Positions 1 to 10,118 of a stretch of 64,000 bases of DNA are shown here, one piece after another. The DNA is from Corbicula japonica (lineage: Eukaryota; Mollusca; Bivalvia; Venerida; Cyrenidae): contig JAZAYU010000009.1 of NCBI GenBank assembly GCA_038501625.1, forward strand, positions 9,290,396 through 9,354,395, read 5' to 3'. The notes under the pieces were generated by a model, which was given only the letters and a program-made list of their open reading frames with translations, was not told where the DNA came from and made no database searches. The translations under genes were made by a program, and so were the position numbers. Each line of letters begins with the position of its first letter. The stretch's first letter is position 1.

Positions 1-2156
1 TTTTGATTGTTTTTACATAATACAGAAACTTGTTTATTTTCTTCAAGAGTAACAAAGAATTAAATGAAGAATTTTTTTTGTGAAAATTTGACAATTTGTA
101 ACCATACTATTTCAATTTCTTGAATCACCTATCGGAATTAAGTGCCTTATCGGAACCTTGCCAATTCTCCAACATTATATATCGAAGGAATTAAAAAAAA
201 ACAACAATAATGTTACATTTTTATTTTCAAATAATTTTATCTGAGTCATCGAGAATAAGATTTAGTATTCGATTATCCGTCGATTGTTCGAGTACTCGTT
301 TACACGAGTACTTGTTGTTACTTGAGTACTCGTTGCCATTCATACTTGGAACAAGTCCTTCGGCATAGACAAAGTCACTTAAGCATAAAAATTTTCATTG
401 AATGATCAAAGTATTCGTATAACTAATAATTTCGGACTAAGTGTCCTCTCTAATGTCGTTTTTTTCCACAACTGAATGCATAATTAATCATTCAAGACAT
501 TACAGTATTATTTCAAAACATTATTGATAGAATTTCGTAGTTCATAAAATATCTCACAAACAATGACCTACAATCAATTCATAATGCGTTTCTTTATAAT
601 CCTTCGTGATAAAGTAACTAACAGTCAGCCGGCAGATAACACAAACATCGAACACTGTTCAAATTAATTATATCTCGGGAAGCATTATTCATCTCGTAAA
701 ATACGGAAATGAAGCTATGGAACAAGCTGCATAATGGATTCATGCTGCTAATGCCAGCTTAATATTCTTTACGACACTGTTAAACAGGTCATCTTGCTGT
801 TACGCTATCAATGTCTTATCCTAATGTAATTCCATATAACATGTTGATCATAGGGCTGCTTTTACTTGTTATTGCCGATGAAGAAAACAATTGATAAACT
901 TTCTGAAATCAAAAAGCCACGAAACACTGTATTATTTGTGTAAGACTTAGACAACGAAAACCATCCTTCATTCTTTACAAACGTAGGTCTAATGGAATAG
1001 ACATTCATTTTTTTCCATTTGTCTGATATGATGAAACTACATTTCAATATCAAGTCTATTTGAAAATTTATATGAAAAACAATCACATCGCTTTTTCAAA
1101 TGGAGAGTGACATATGGCCATCCAAGCTTGAATAGATAGGTAGATTTATTATTGCATAGCAATATACATCTACGCATGTTAATTTCATCCATTTTACTTA
1201 TATTATCAATAATGTGTACCTTTATAATTGCAATTTCAAAATTATCAGAAGTCTTAGTCCCAGTCTTTAGGTTATTTTCCATTTAGAGTAACACAAATCT
1301 TATAAATAACGCTATGCATAGAATAAAAAATAGTTCAAAGTCTTATTTCCAATCAGATTCTTATAAATTGCGAAAAAAGCGCTAACAAAAACAAAACGAA
1401 ACGGGCAAATGTACACGAAAAAATGGAAGAAGCCTAAACCAGACTGCATTGATACCACTATTTACTAACTTAGTAAGCTTAAGAGATAGTATATATTTCT
1501 ATATTTCATTCAGTAGTATTTGTGGCAACACAGTTTCATTATGCGTGACAACGTTTACATGTTGGAAACCTTCGGTAGCCAACTGTATTTAATATGAATG
1601 AACGAAATCTAGCAAAATTATACAGCCTGTTTAATCAAACTATTGTCGTCGTAAACTTAGCCGAATCATGTAGACAAAATCAGTCATGTCTTTTCGTCGG
1701 ATGTTTAAAGACGAGAAAAAATCAAATTCATCAATATCTTTGAATAGATATAATTTTCAGATGCAACACGACCGTTCTGCTTTACAAAAAGGCGAGGAAC
1801 CATGAATTCATAAATAAAAATTATCAGTTTGAAATCTCAAATAAAAATAGATTTTTTTCCTGTGAATTTGACTTAAATCACGTTAGACATTTTCATTCTC
1901 GGTGACTTTGTTCTCTCATATTGCTTTCAATGAATAATTCATTTTAACGTTTACCAGTTGTTCAACAAGAGATTAAAGTAAACGACCAAAGATAAGCCTA
2001 TGAAAACTCATATGGTTTTAATAAATTCATGTTTACAGAAATATATGTTGTAATGCGAAGATACACGAGAACAAGAGCAATTGTGTCGAAAACGGGGGAT
2101 AAATTAACTTAACTTGTAAAACATAACTTTTATCATTATATATACGCTTATTTAGT
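1..2156. other. AT-rich non-coding stretch
   Basis: I see no supportable gene here. Open frames are short (about 80 codons or fewer), overlap on one strand and match no family I recognise. Around 250-335 there is a run of GAGTACTCG-like palindromic motifs, including CGAGTACTCG and its partner about ten bases later, which could form short hairpins. The block from 721 to about 930 is a dispersed repeat listed separately. Confidence 0.5.
721..930 (+). repeat. Dispersed repeat, copy 1 (partner at 7.68 kb)
   Basis: The sequence opens with AACAAGCTGCATAATGGATT and continues into ATGCTG, then CTAATGTAA and GATGAAGA blocks. The same ordered blocks occur about 7 kb downstream on the same strand. Similarity decays along the length, so this is an old dispersed repeat or duplication. 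No coding frame, TIR or poly-A tail is evident. Confidence 0.6.
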
Positions 2157-2702
2157 GACGGTGCGTGTTTGCTCCTAGGTAGAGGCAATATCGTTTGAAA
2201 TTCACAGTAGCGCTATTTGTGCAGTGTGGCGGCCGTAAAAAGTCTCCCCGTACATATAGTCAGTACTGTTATCAGTAAAATAACCCGTTACCGATGTCGT
2301 GCAGTGATGATAACGTATATCAGGGCTATCCGATTAAGCTTTGGGGGTTGTCCGGGTTAGCTCAGTTGGTTGCGTCGTCGTAATTTCAGGGCTAGGCGCT
2401 GTCACCGTGACGGTGCGGGTTCGCTGCCAGGTAGAGGCAATATCATTTCAAATTCACAGTAGCGCTATTTGTGCAGTGTGGCGGGCGTTAAAAGTCTTCA
2501 CGTACATATAGTCAGTACTGCTATCAGTGAAATAACCCGTTACCGATGTCGTGCAGTGATGATAACGTATATCAGGGCTATCCGATCAACTATTCTTGGG
2601 GTTGTCCCGGTAAGCTCAATTTGTTGCGTCGTCGGAATTGCAAGGATGGCGCTGTTGCCGTGACGGGTGAGGGTTCGCTTCCAGGTAAAGACAATATCAT
2701 TT
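2157..2702 (+). repeat. Tandem tRNA-derived SINE array (about 2.2 units)
   Basis: Three tRNA-like heads or partial heads lie about 252-254 bp apart. The head at about 2350 has an A-box-like TTAGCTCAGTTGGT and, 50-odd bases later, a B-box-like GGGTTCGCTGCC; the head at about 2604 is a diverged version and the first is cut to its 3' part. Each head is followed by a body beginning AGAGGCAATATC and containing CACAGTAGCG, GTGTGGCGG and CTCCCCGTACATA blocks. A and B boxes plus a unique body define a tRNA-derived SINE transcribed by RNA polymerase III. The head resembles tRNA-Lys (inference). Head-to-tail tandem arrangement is unusual for SINEs. Related copies are at 36.9, 11.9, 29.7 and 59.4 kb. 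Confidence 0.8.
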
Positions 2703-3526
2703 TTATTATTTACAAGGAAAAATAACATTTATGCTGCAATCACATGAGTATATAACGCAGTTTTCCCTCACTGCAAAGATATTACTTATAACAATTAATA
2801 ACATTTTACTAGAAATGCGTAATTCACACATTAAGTAAACAGGCGTTAACATGCAAAAGGGTCGACATATTTTACCTACCAATGTGCCTCGGTTGAAAGC
2901 ATTTGATGCTCATATCACCCAAGGCCATCGAGTATATGTCTTCTCTCTCTTGTGTATGTTAGCATTATTTGGGTTATTCTACTAACAATAAAGGGAAGGG
3001 GGGGTGTGGTACAGTAGCTTCCTTGAAAAAAGTCTGGTGTTTAAGAGCATGTTTGAGGTTTAAAAAACCTCCACTCCCATTTAAAAGCACTTTGAAAGAA
3101 GGAAACTGACCTTGGCCCCGGTGCGAAAATATTAAGATTCATCTCTCAACCCAGTTGTTAAATGACTTAAAAGTCCTAAGGGTGGCAAAACATAAACCCT
3201 TCTTCTTCCCTTACTTACTTCGATAAACACTGCTATCATACTTTTTCGCCTGGCCATAGCACATCAACGTCTGACGCTTCCGTCAACGAACATTTGCAAA
3301 TGAAATGCATAAATCAAATCGAAATGTTGCGACGTCGTGCTGTCATCATACTAAATTAATATATTTAAACAAATAATGTCACCAAAATTTTTGCAAATGA
3401 AATGCATAAATCAAATCGAAATGTTGCGACGTCGTGCTGTCATCATACTAAATTAATATATTTAAACAAATAGTGTCACCAAAATTTTTGGCAAGATCAG
3501 ATACCAAAGGTTTACAAACTTTTCAG
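2703..3526. other. Non-coding stretch with a 97-bp direct duplication
   Basis: No gene is visible. From 3293 to about 3487 a 97-bp unit beginning TTTGCAAATGAAATGCATAA is present twice in tandem with only about one internal mismatch (AATAATG versus AATAGTG), so the duplication is recent. A TC-rich segment near 2940 and a G-rich run near 2995 are low-complexity. Confidence 0.7.
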
Positions 3527-4232
3527 AAAAAAACGGAAAATACGCATATCAGGAAATGCCACATTCAGAAGACACAGCCTCCCTACACAGCCAAGAAGAA
3601 GAGAGGAAGAGAGAGAGCATGGTTTATAAAATGACCAATTTCAAAACAGACACTACAAACAATTAAAAATGAGAACCTGAGGGGTTACCGCCTTGGAACG
3701 GTCAGTGGCAAAACAATTCAAACCAGGTTTTAGAGAGCATCAACCTCACACTTGCCTCGGCAGGTTCTCATATCAACAAACAAGTACAAGTTGTCTTGGT
3801 GAAATAACTCCAACCCACCCATCAGCTCAACAATGTTGTATGCAAAAGCACACAATTATATAAAACATAAGAAGCTAATAGCATTGAAAATCCAAAGGGA
3901 TGGGTACTCAATGATCTTACCGAGACCAGAGCCCCTGGAGTCAAATCAGCAAGAACACGATGACAGGATAAAAGAAACAAATCGAGCTTCTATGATTTTT
4001 AAGAAAAGATTTACCCATAAACCTTCATAAACTCTTAAACCACTGCCACCGTCGCGCAACCAAATAGGTTAGCATAATGATCAACTGTAGATGGGTTAAT
4101 CACCAGGCCTGCAGAGCGCTGTAGAATATCATGTTGGTAACCTTTCTTTTTGATTTTACAGACGGTTTTTACGAATAACCGAGAGAAGTTTATATTGCCT
4201 TTTAATTTCTTAAGTTTGTAAATTAAGTCTCC
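3527..4232 (-). mobile_element. Penelope-like retroelement, 3' fragment
   Basis: Read on the minus strand this is the last part of the RT-encoding element whose best copies are at 15.4 and 51.7 kb: codons for the C-terminal RT region, the tail containing ATTGAGTACCC, the AGGTTCTCAT/TGGGGCAAG-like block, the CT-rich CTCTCTTCCTCTTCTT run, and the terminus with CCTGATATGCGTATTT. It is truncated on its 5' side at about 4232 within the RT region. A short inverted copy of the same terminus lies at 4774-4878, so two 3' ends face outward around about 540 bp of unrelated sequence. Confidence 0.75.
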
Positions 4233-4773
4233 AGTTTATATCTCCAGAGTTCGTATTTAACTCGTTTTTAACTCTGCTCATTAGTATAAATATTGCACCG
4301 TCAAAAGAAAGTTTTCATTTTTGTTATTATAATCAGCTTGATCTGACTGAACAGCATATTTACAGTTTCCTGGAAAGTTCCAGACTGTCTTCTTCTAAAA
4401 CAGTTTCAACTTTAGCCAACTTAACAGTTGAGTGCGTCTTACAATAATAATTGGACCGTTTCAGTTTCTTCGTAAATTCAATTTTTCGTGAGAAGAACAA
4501 AGTAAGAAAGCCTTAAAATGATTTCCGATTGGCTTCATGCAATTTTGTCCGACTATATTGTTTCTATCAAATATTGAGCAACAAAATGTTGGCTTCAGAA
4601 GTTGCCTGATTAGACTTAAGTTATCCGACATGGATGTATGTATCAGTGCATTGGAAAGAGGGAATGGTATTAATACTAGAGAATTTTTATTAGGTTTAAA
4701 AAGTGGCATTTTTCACGTTAGGCGTTTTACCATGCTGACAAAACGCTAATGCTTTAAAAAAGAAGTTTTTTTG

Positions 4774-4878
4774 CTCTGGTCTAAGTAAGATCATTGAGTA
4801 CCCGCCTTCTTCTTAGCTGTGTGGGGAGGCTGTGTCTTCTGAATGTGGCATTTCCTGATATGCATATTTCACTTTTTT
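4774..4878 (+). mobile_element. Penelope-like element terminus, inverted partner
   Basis: Starts with CTCTGGTCTAAGTAAGATCA, matching the element at its GGTCTCGGTAAGATCATTGAG region, then jumps directly to the terminal CTTCTTAGCTGTGTGGGGAG block and ends with CCTGATATGCATATTTCAC and a T run. An internal deletion of about 300 bp relative to the copy at 63.9 kb / 52.6 kb separates the two blocks. Its orientation is opposite to the fragment at 3527-4232. Confidence 0.75.
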
Positions 4879-5960
4879 ATTCATCTATGAAAATACGAGC
4901 CATAGGATAATCTAGTTAAGACCCTAAACTAATCTGTGCAAATGAAACAAGCTTCGTCAAAGTATGGTAGTATTCTCGACCTTAAAGGCAGTCGCTACAG
5001 TTTCATGAAAAATTTCCCAATAATAGAATTCATTCAAACTTTGTGTATGTCAAGAACATGATGTTATGTAATGAAAACCATAATAAAAATGATACCTTAC
5101 CGGGCTTACTTTTTTTTTATTAGATGCCAAAGATGTCACATTTTGAACAATTTTTACAATTTTTATAGTCTTCTTTGTCGGCATGAAATCATAGAATGCA
5201 TCACAAGAATATCATTAATAATTCTATTTTTCAGTTGAAGACATTCTATATTACAAATAAATTGCTAAATATTGCAATACAAATAATGTAACACATATAA
5301 AAAATTAAGTATTACCTAATTTACGACAAAGGATTTTTCGGCAAATCAATTCATTCTAAGAGATGTTATTAAGTTTACTGGAGTTTTACATAATAGAATT
5401 TCACCAAATACTACCAATATATTCACCAATGTATAACAAACATAAAATTAAAAAGAAAAATGTAGGTCACCATGTTATTTTTTTCTATATGGCAATTTCA
5501 AAGGGGGGGGGGGGGGTAATTATCTATACACAAAAAGACTTAAAGGTTTATAGTATAGCTCATTAATAATTAAATGATTGTCATTCTAAGTATTATGATG
5601 ACAATTTCTGACAAAATTATATGAAAATAACAGATAAAAAAGCATAGTACTAATGTTAATGCCAATTTTTTTTACAAATCTACAAGACAACGACTGTTAT
5701 TATTAAAGTTATATATGCATATGCAAACAAAATACAATGCAATTAGTAAATTACACACAACACCGCACATACATGTTCACAGAAGGTATGCATTTTCGCC
5801 TCATAAAAGTAAGAAGGAGAATTGTTAGTGAAAATTTATTGTTGGAAACTGGATTGCACACTGATTGAAAGTGACACAGTACATGCAAAGACAAATCTGA
5901 TTAGCTTCTGGTGATTGAATATTAATTAAAACTATGATTTGATTTTTTTGTTTGTGTAAA

Positions 5961-6017
5961 TAGATGAAAAGCCATGGAACACAAATATGAAAATATTGCA
6001 GGCTCGGTTTTATTGAG
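5961..6017 (-). repeat. Degraded family B repeat fragment
   Basis: TAGATGAAAAG followed by ACAAATATGAAAATATTGCA and GGCTCGGTTTTATTGAG matches the 3' part of the family B repeat (compare 50690-50760), with the intervening bases diverged. It lies inside the TTAA-flanked element, so it is either an insertion or part of that element's body. Confidence 0.5.
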
Positions 6018-6374
6018 TACAATTTCGATCCAGTCAATAAACAGGAGAAAACTAAACACTCAAATGCATATTCTTGAAGGATTTCTATTTCTAGTTTATA
6101 TTTCATAAAATTTAATGTAATCCCAGATACATTACCTCATATGATTCAATGTCATGTCGCCTGTAAATTTCCAATATATTTTTAGCAATTTTACATCTTA
6201 TTTTTTTTACATATTATTTCAATAATTTGGACAGGTCAAATGCGTAGAACTTGTAAACAGAATAATTAGTTAATCATTAATATACTAAATAAAATCTTTT
6301 GCAATTAAATCTGACATGAGAGAAAGTAACTTATTTTGGCTTCAGGATTAAAAGTGTAAATAATAAAAACTATT

Positions 6375-6848
6375 TCATTTACCTACAACAGCTTTTGTAT
6401 TGATAACAAACGTCTTTGGCCCTCTCTTGCTTCCGTCAAGGCGATGTCTCTTGCTTGTTTCAATATTGTTAAGAGTTCCACAAAATCTACACATTACTGT
6501 CAAAACTGAGCCAAAGTCATATCGATTTTCTCGTACAGTGTTTGACAGGGCAAGTTCATGTTTACAATTGTGACACATTTTTACCTGATTTGACAAGTGA
6601 CCAAGTTCAACTATTCTCCGGCCTTTCAAAATATCTTCAGGGACATAATTTACATCAGACCCTACATCGGGGACATCGCCGTCGGTCACAATTTCTCCTA
6701 CTTTCGGTTTGGAAACCGTGCGTCTTGCATCATTGTTGTCTGACGAAACATTCGACTCGTGCCAGGTTTTCAAACGAGCAGAAGACAGAAGTCCTTTAAC
6801 ATGAGCCTTTTTCGACACAAACCTACCTTTTTTGTCCGCATTATTTAC
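6375..6848 (-). CDS. Mutator-like/Kolobok transposase N-terminal domain exon (partial)
   Basis: The open frame encodes about 158 codons. It contains GRRIVELGHL followed by CHNC, then ELALSNTVRENRYDFGS, then CRFC, then SKRH and FVINTKA. This is the zinc-binding arrangement (two CxxC pairs about 30 residues apart) of proteins annotated with the 'Mutator-like transposase domain', which precedes the catalytic part. The frame is open back to a TAA at 6849-6851 but has no in-frame ATG, so the start codon is probably in an upstream exon; the GTG at 6816-6818 is unlikely to be used. On the 3' side TGTAG/GTAAATG at 6383/6382 is a plausible splice donor, after which only four more codons follow before TGA. 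I could not find the next exon (catalytic DDE) to the left. It sits within the TTAA-flanked TIR element, which suggests a transposase remnant, not a host gene. Confidence 0.65.
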   Translation of the reverse strand, partial: VNNADKKGRFVSKKAHVKGLLSSARLKTWHESNVSSDNNDARRTVSKPKVGEIVTDGDVPDVGSDVNYVPEDILKGRRIVELGHLSNQVKMCHNCKHELALSNTVRENRYDFGSVLTVMCRFCGTLNNIETSKRHRLDGSKRGPKTFVINTKAVVGK

Positions 6849-6999
6849 TTATTATTGCAAAAACAGTAAAAATATATTCAGCGAATGTTTCTCTTGATAC
6901 GCGCGTAAAATATTTACGTCGTGAGAATTACGCATTTAAGCCGTGGTACAGTAGTTTAATACTCGTTTACAAAAACTGTAGCGACTGCCTTTAAACGAC

Positions 7000-8211
7000 T
7001 CAGTTTGTTCTGAGAACTTAAAGTTAACTACTGCTTAGTTATTCTTGTTATTAGTGTTGTTTCTTAAAGTACTGGACTACGAATGATTGCAGATAGCACG
7101 ACATAGTGTTTCTAAATAGATCTATAATCACATTTTTTCTTCCAGAAAAGTAACATATATCAATTAACTTGTCAAGAAGGCTGAGAGATAATGGGGGCAC
7201 AGGCTACAAAGCCTTAGCAGATGGTTTATCCTTGTTGAACCAGTAGAAGTAGTGTCTAAATGGATATATACTACATGAGTTATGCGATAAGCAACGTATG
7301 AGAACAGACCATATTTGTCTCCAACAACTAAGTAATCCCTAGTGCAGATCGTAAATCCTCACCTTTAGTGCAGAACCGTATATCTCCTTCACATTTCAAT
7401 TGTACTTTTGTACGTTTTACCACTACAGTGACGAAAGGTTATTATCAAGAATTGTGGATGGGTGGGGGGTGGATCATCAAACGCAAGAGATGATACTAGC
7501 TGAAAATGAGTGTTTCGGCAAGGGTTGCTCATAAGATCCACTTTTTTATGATCGTTTTGAAAAAAAACAAACAAATAAAAGCCATGCAATGAGAAGGACA
7601 TAGTTTGAAAACTTCTCAAGGCTTATTACTGTCGACGAGGTCTAAAACAATGTTAAACAGTGGGAAAGCAAGTCTGCAAACAAGCTGCATAATGGATTCA
7701 TGCTGATAACATCTTTACAAGACACTTTAACAGAGTTTCATGCAGTTTAGCAATTTACTGTTGCCTTGTCCTAATGTAAAGACAATTACAATGTCATTAA
7801 ATTTTCTCCTGTTTGTGTTATAAATTTGCTAATGAAGAGAACATTTTGTAAACGATTTTGACACGTGAAAGAGCATAAAACATTGTTAGAATGGCAGCTA
7901 TAACAATGCAACAGTGAACTTCATGGTGTTAAAATTGTATAACATTTCACTAAAGATTTATAGTAGAATTATTAGTTTTAAAAAAAATCCAAATGCTTTT
8001 TTATCGGAAAAAAACAGTGAATTGCAAGATATAATATCCACATTTTGTATACATGTAGCACCCAGTGATTAAAATCAATAAAATGTCGTTAGGTGTAGCG
8101 AAATAAATTTATTTTTATAAAATTGAAAATAAGATTTATTAGCATAGACTTGACTTATCACCACTAAATGGTCTTGATTAAATTCTAATGTGGTAGCAAT
8201 GTTTTTAATAA
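7000..8211. other. Non-coding stretch containing dispersed repeat copy 2
   Basis: No gene is visible. The block from about 7679 to 7890 repeats the sequence at 721-930 (AAGCTGCATAATGGATTCAT, then TCCTAATGTAA and AATGAAGAGAACA blocks) in the same orientation, with substitutions and small indels. The rest is AT-rich with a short GGATGGGTGGGGGGTGG run near 7453. Confidence 0.55.
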
Positions 8212-8522
8212 AAAAAGTAAAACATGCATATCTGAAATAGCCACATTCAGAAGAGGACAAGAGAGTAATGGGAGGATAATAAATGATCGATTTCAAAATA
8301 GACACTGCAAACAATTAACGAAAACTTTTAGTTGCACCAGGAACGGTTAGTTGCAAAACAGTTTGCTACTGGGAGTTTAAACCTAATAATATGGCGCACC
8401 AACCTCACACTTGCCTAACAGGTTCTCATATGAACAAACAAGTAAATGTTGTCTTGGTTAGTTAGGTTGCATGTAAAAGCACACATATATATAAAACTAA
8501 AGAAACTAAAAGCATTGTCAAT
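8212..8522 (-). mobile_element. Penelope-like element 3' tail, diverged copy
   Basis: Blocks found in order in the other 3' tails are recognisable: CATGCATATCTGAAATAGCC, ACATTCAGAAG, GATCGATTTCAAAATAGAC, ACAATTAACGAAAA, CACCAACCTCACACTTGCC and GGTTCTCATATGAACAAAC. Several indels and substitutions make this the most diverged of the tails, so the insertion is old. It includes no RT coding sequence. Confidence 0.7.
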
Positions 8523-9969
8523 CGAACATGTTTCTTATTCGAAATTGATTATTTTATAAACATATGCATAATTTTCTTTTCCGTTGTTTTGGCTGTTTGG
8601 AATGCTGCGCTTTCTGTGCGTGGCTATGCCTGACTTGCATGTTACACTTTTACAGTGCAGGGTAAATATTTTAACTTTAATCTTGACCCTCTTTAATAAT
8701 TGATGATATTCTAGTCTTCAATTGGCTATCTAGTACCTAGTTCAATTTAAAAATAGACTATTTCGACACTGATTTATTTAATAATTGTTTTTGTATCACA
8801 TGACAAATTTAATGCGCTGGTCTCTCTTTCTAAAGTCATTGACGTATGTTTTACAAGTCCATACAATGTTGAGACAAAATCAATTATGTTACCCTAAAGA
8901 AAATCCTGGTCAAGTGTCGTTGAAATTAATCTTAAGCGTGATTTGTTTCATCGTCCATTACGTAAGCTGTTATACAACATAAATGTACGAACATACATTT
9001 ATTCCTTAAACATCTAACACGTTTGTAAACTGTCATTTGCCTTGCTCATGCCAATTCGTTATTCTTCAGACTTGACAGCTAGCGGCCAGAAAACACATCG
9101 TAAAAAGTTTCTCTAAATCCTTCCTAAGGATTAATTGCAATATATAGTTTTCCTTGTCAGTATATAATAAGATCAAATGGTAATTTTATGTTTGTGGTAC
9201 TTTAAATGTTCAATTATACAATTCCCAGGATGTTAGATCTAATATAGTTTTCGCCAAATCGAAACAACCGACAAATGCATACTGAGGCGATAAAATAACG
9301 CGATTTTTGTCTGTTTATGCATAATACATTTTTAGTTATTTGAGTGCAAAATACCTGAAACATGTTTGTATGTTTGTTCATGCTTGTTTTAGATGTCAAC
9401 ATTACTTTCAATGAGTTCTTCTTGCAATTAACAAATCATATTTTGTACCATTTTTATCATGTATGATCGCCATGCACAGTCTTTTAATTGCGTGAGTATA
9501 GTTATACAATAGTTTAGTATTGGTATACTGAAATTAAATGACGGACCGGTCACATTTCATGAATCGCTGATATAGCAATATGAATGCAGCTGGTATTGAA
9601 TGGTAATGATGTGCCAAAATGCAGTTCATTATGTATCGGGAGATCTCCTAACACAAAAGGCAAGAAACAACGTCAGAAACAAACTTTTATGGCTTTTCCA
9701 CGACAACGTTTTGTGCAATGAAAATCAAGACAGAGTAACATATATTTGAAAAACATAAGTAAAAAGAAGAATATCTTTCTGAAAAATCCACACTGCCAAA
9801 CCTAATAATCAGAGACAGAACGCGCCTGCTTTTATAGGAGAACTTTCAAATAATGCAAATCTGATACAGTCTATGACAAGCAGTTTCCCAGAACAGAATA
9901 AAAGCGGACACCGTTTTTGTTTTTTACGGATACTTTAGCAAATGACATTATCAAACACCTCTATATCTC
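8523..9969. other. AT-rich stretch, nothing recognised
   Basis: Only short open frames on both strands; none resembles a known domain and no TIR or tRNA-like structure is seen. Confidence 0.5.
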
Positions 9970-10118
9970 CAAAGTAGCACGAATATACATAGCAAAGTAG
10001 CATGAATATACATAACAAAGTAGCATGAATATAAATAGCAAAGTAACCTGAATATACACAGCAAAATAGCATGAATATACATAGCAAAATAGCATGAATA
10101 TACATAGCAAAGTAATAG
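9970..10118 (+). repeat. 23-bp minisatellite, about 6.5 copies
   Basis: A unit close to AGCAAAGTAGCATGAATATA plus CAT repeats head to tail with a strict 23-bp period and one to three substitutions per copy (AACAAAG, AAATAGC and AACCTG variants). Spacer-less tandem structure and divergence between copies rule out a CRISPR array. Confidence 0.9.

Larger units (their letters stand above)
4986..6990 (-). mobile_element. TTAA-flanked TIR transposon (Kolobok-like), internally deleted
   Basis: An 18-bp perfect terminal inverted repeat, AGGCAGTCGCTACAGTTT at the left end and its reverse complement ending at 6990, is flanked on both sides by TTAA (4982-4985 and 6991-6994). TTAA target duplication is known for piggyBac and Kolobok; termini starting AGG fit Kolobok better. 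The only recognisable coding sequence is a transposase-domain exon on the minus strand (6383-6848). With 2 kb total length and no catalytic region visible, this is probably a deletion derivative. A G11 run near 5503 and a fragment of the family B repeat at about 5961-6017 lie inside it. Confidence 0.75.

Noticed and set aside
2346..2440. Functional tRNA gene
   Set aside because: A and B boxes are present but the anticodon arm and acceptor stem do not pair, and the sequence continues into a repeated SINE body.
9970..10118. CRISPR-like array
   Set aside because: Units are contiguous with no unique spacers, and the rest of the window is animal-type DNA.
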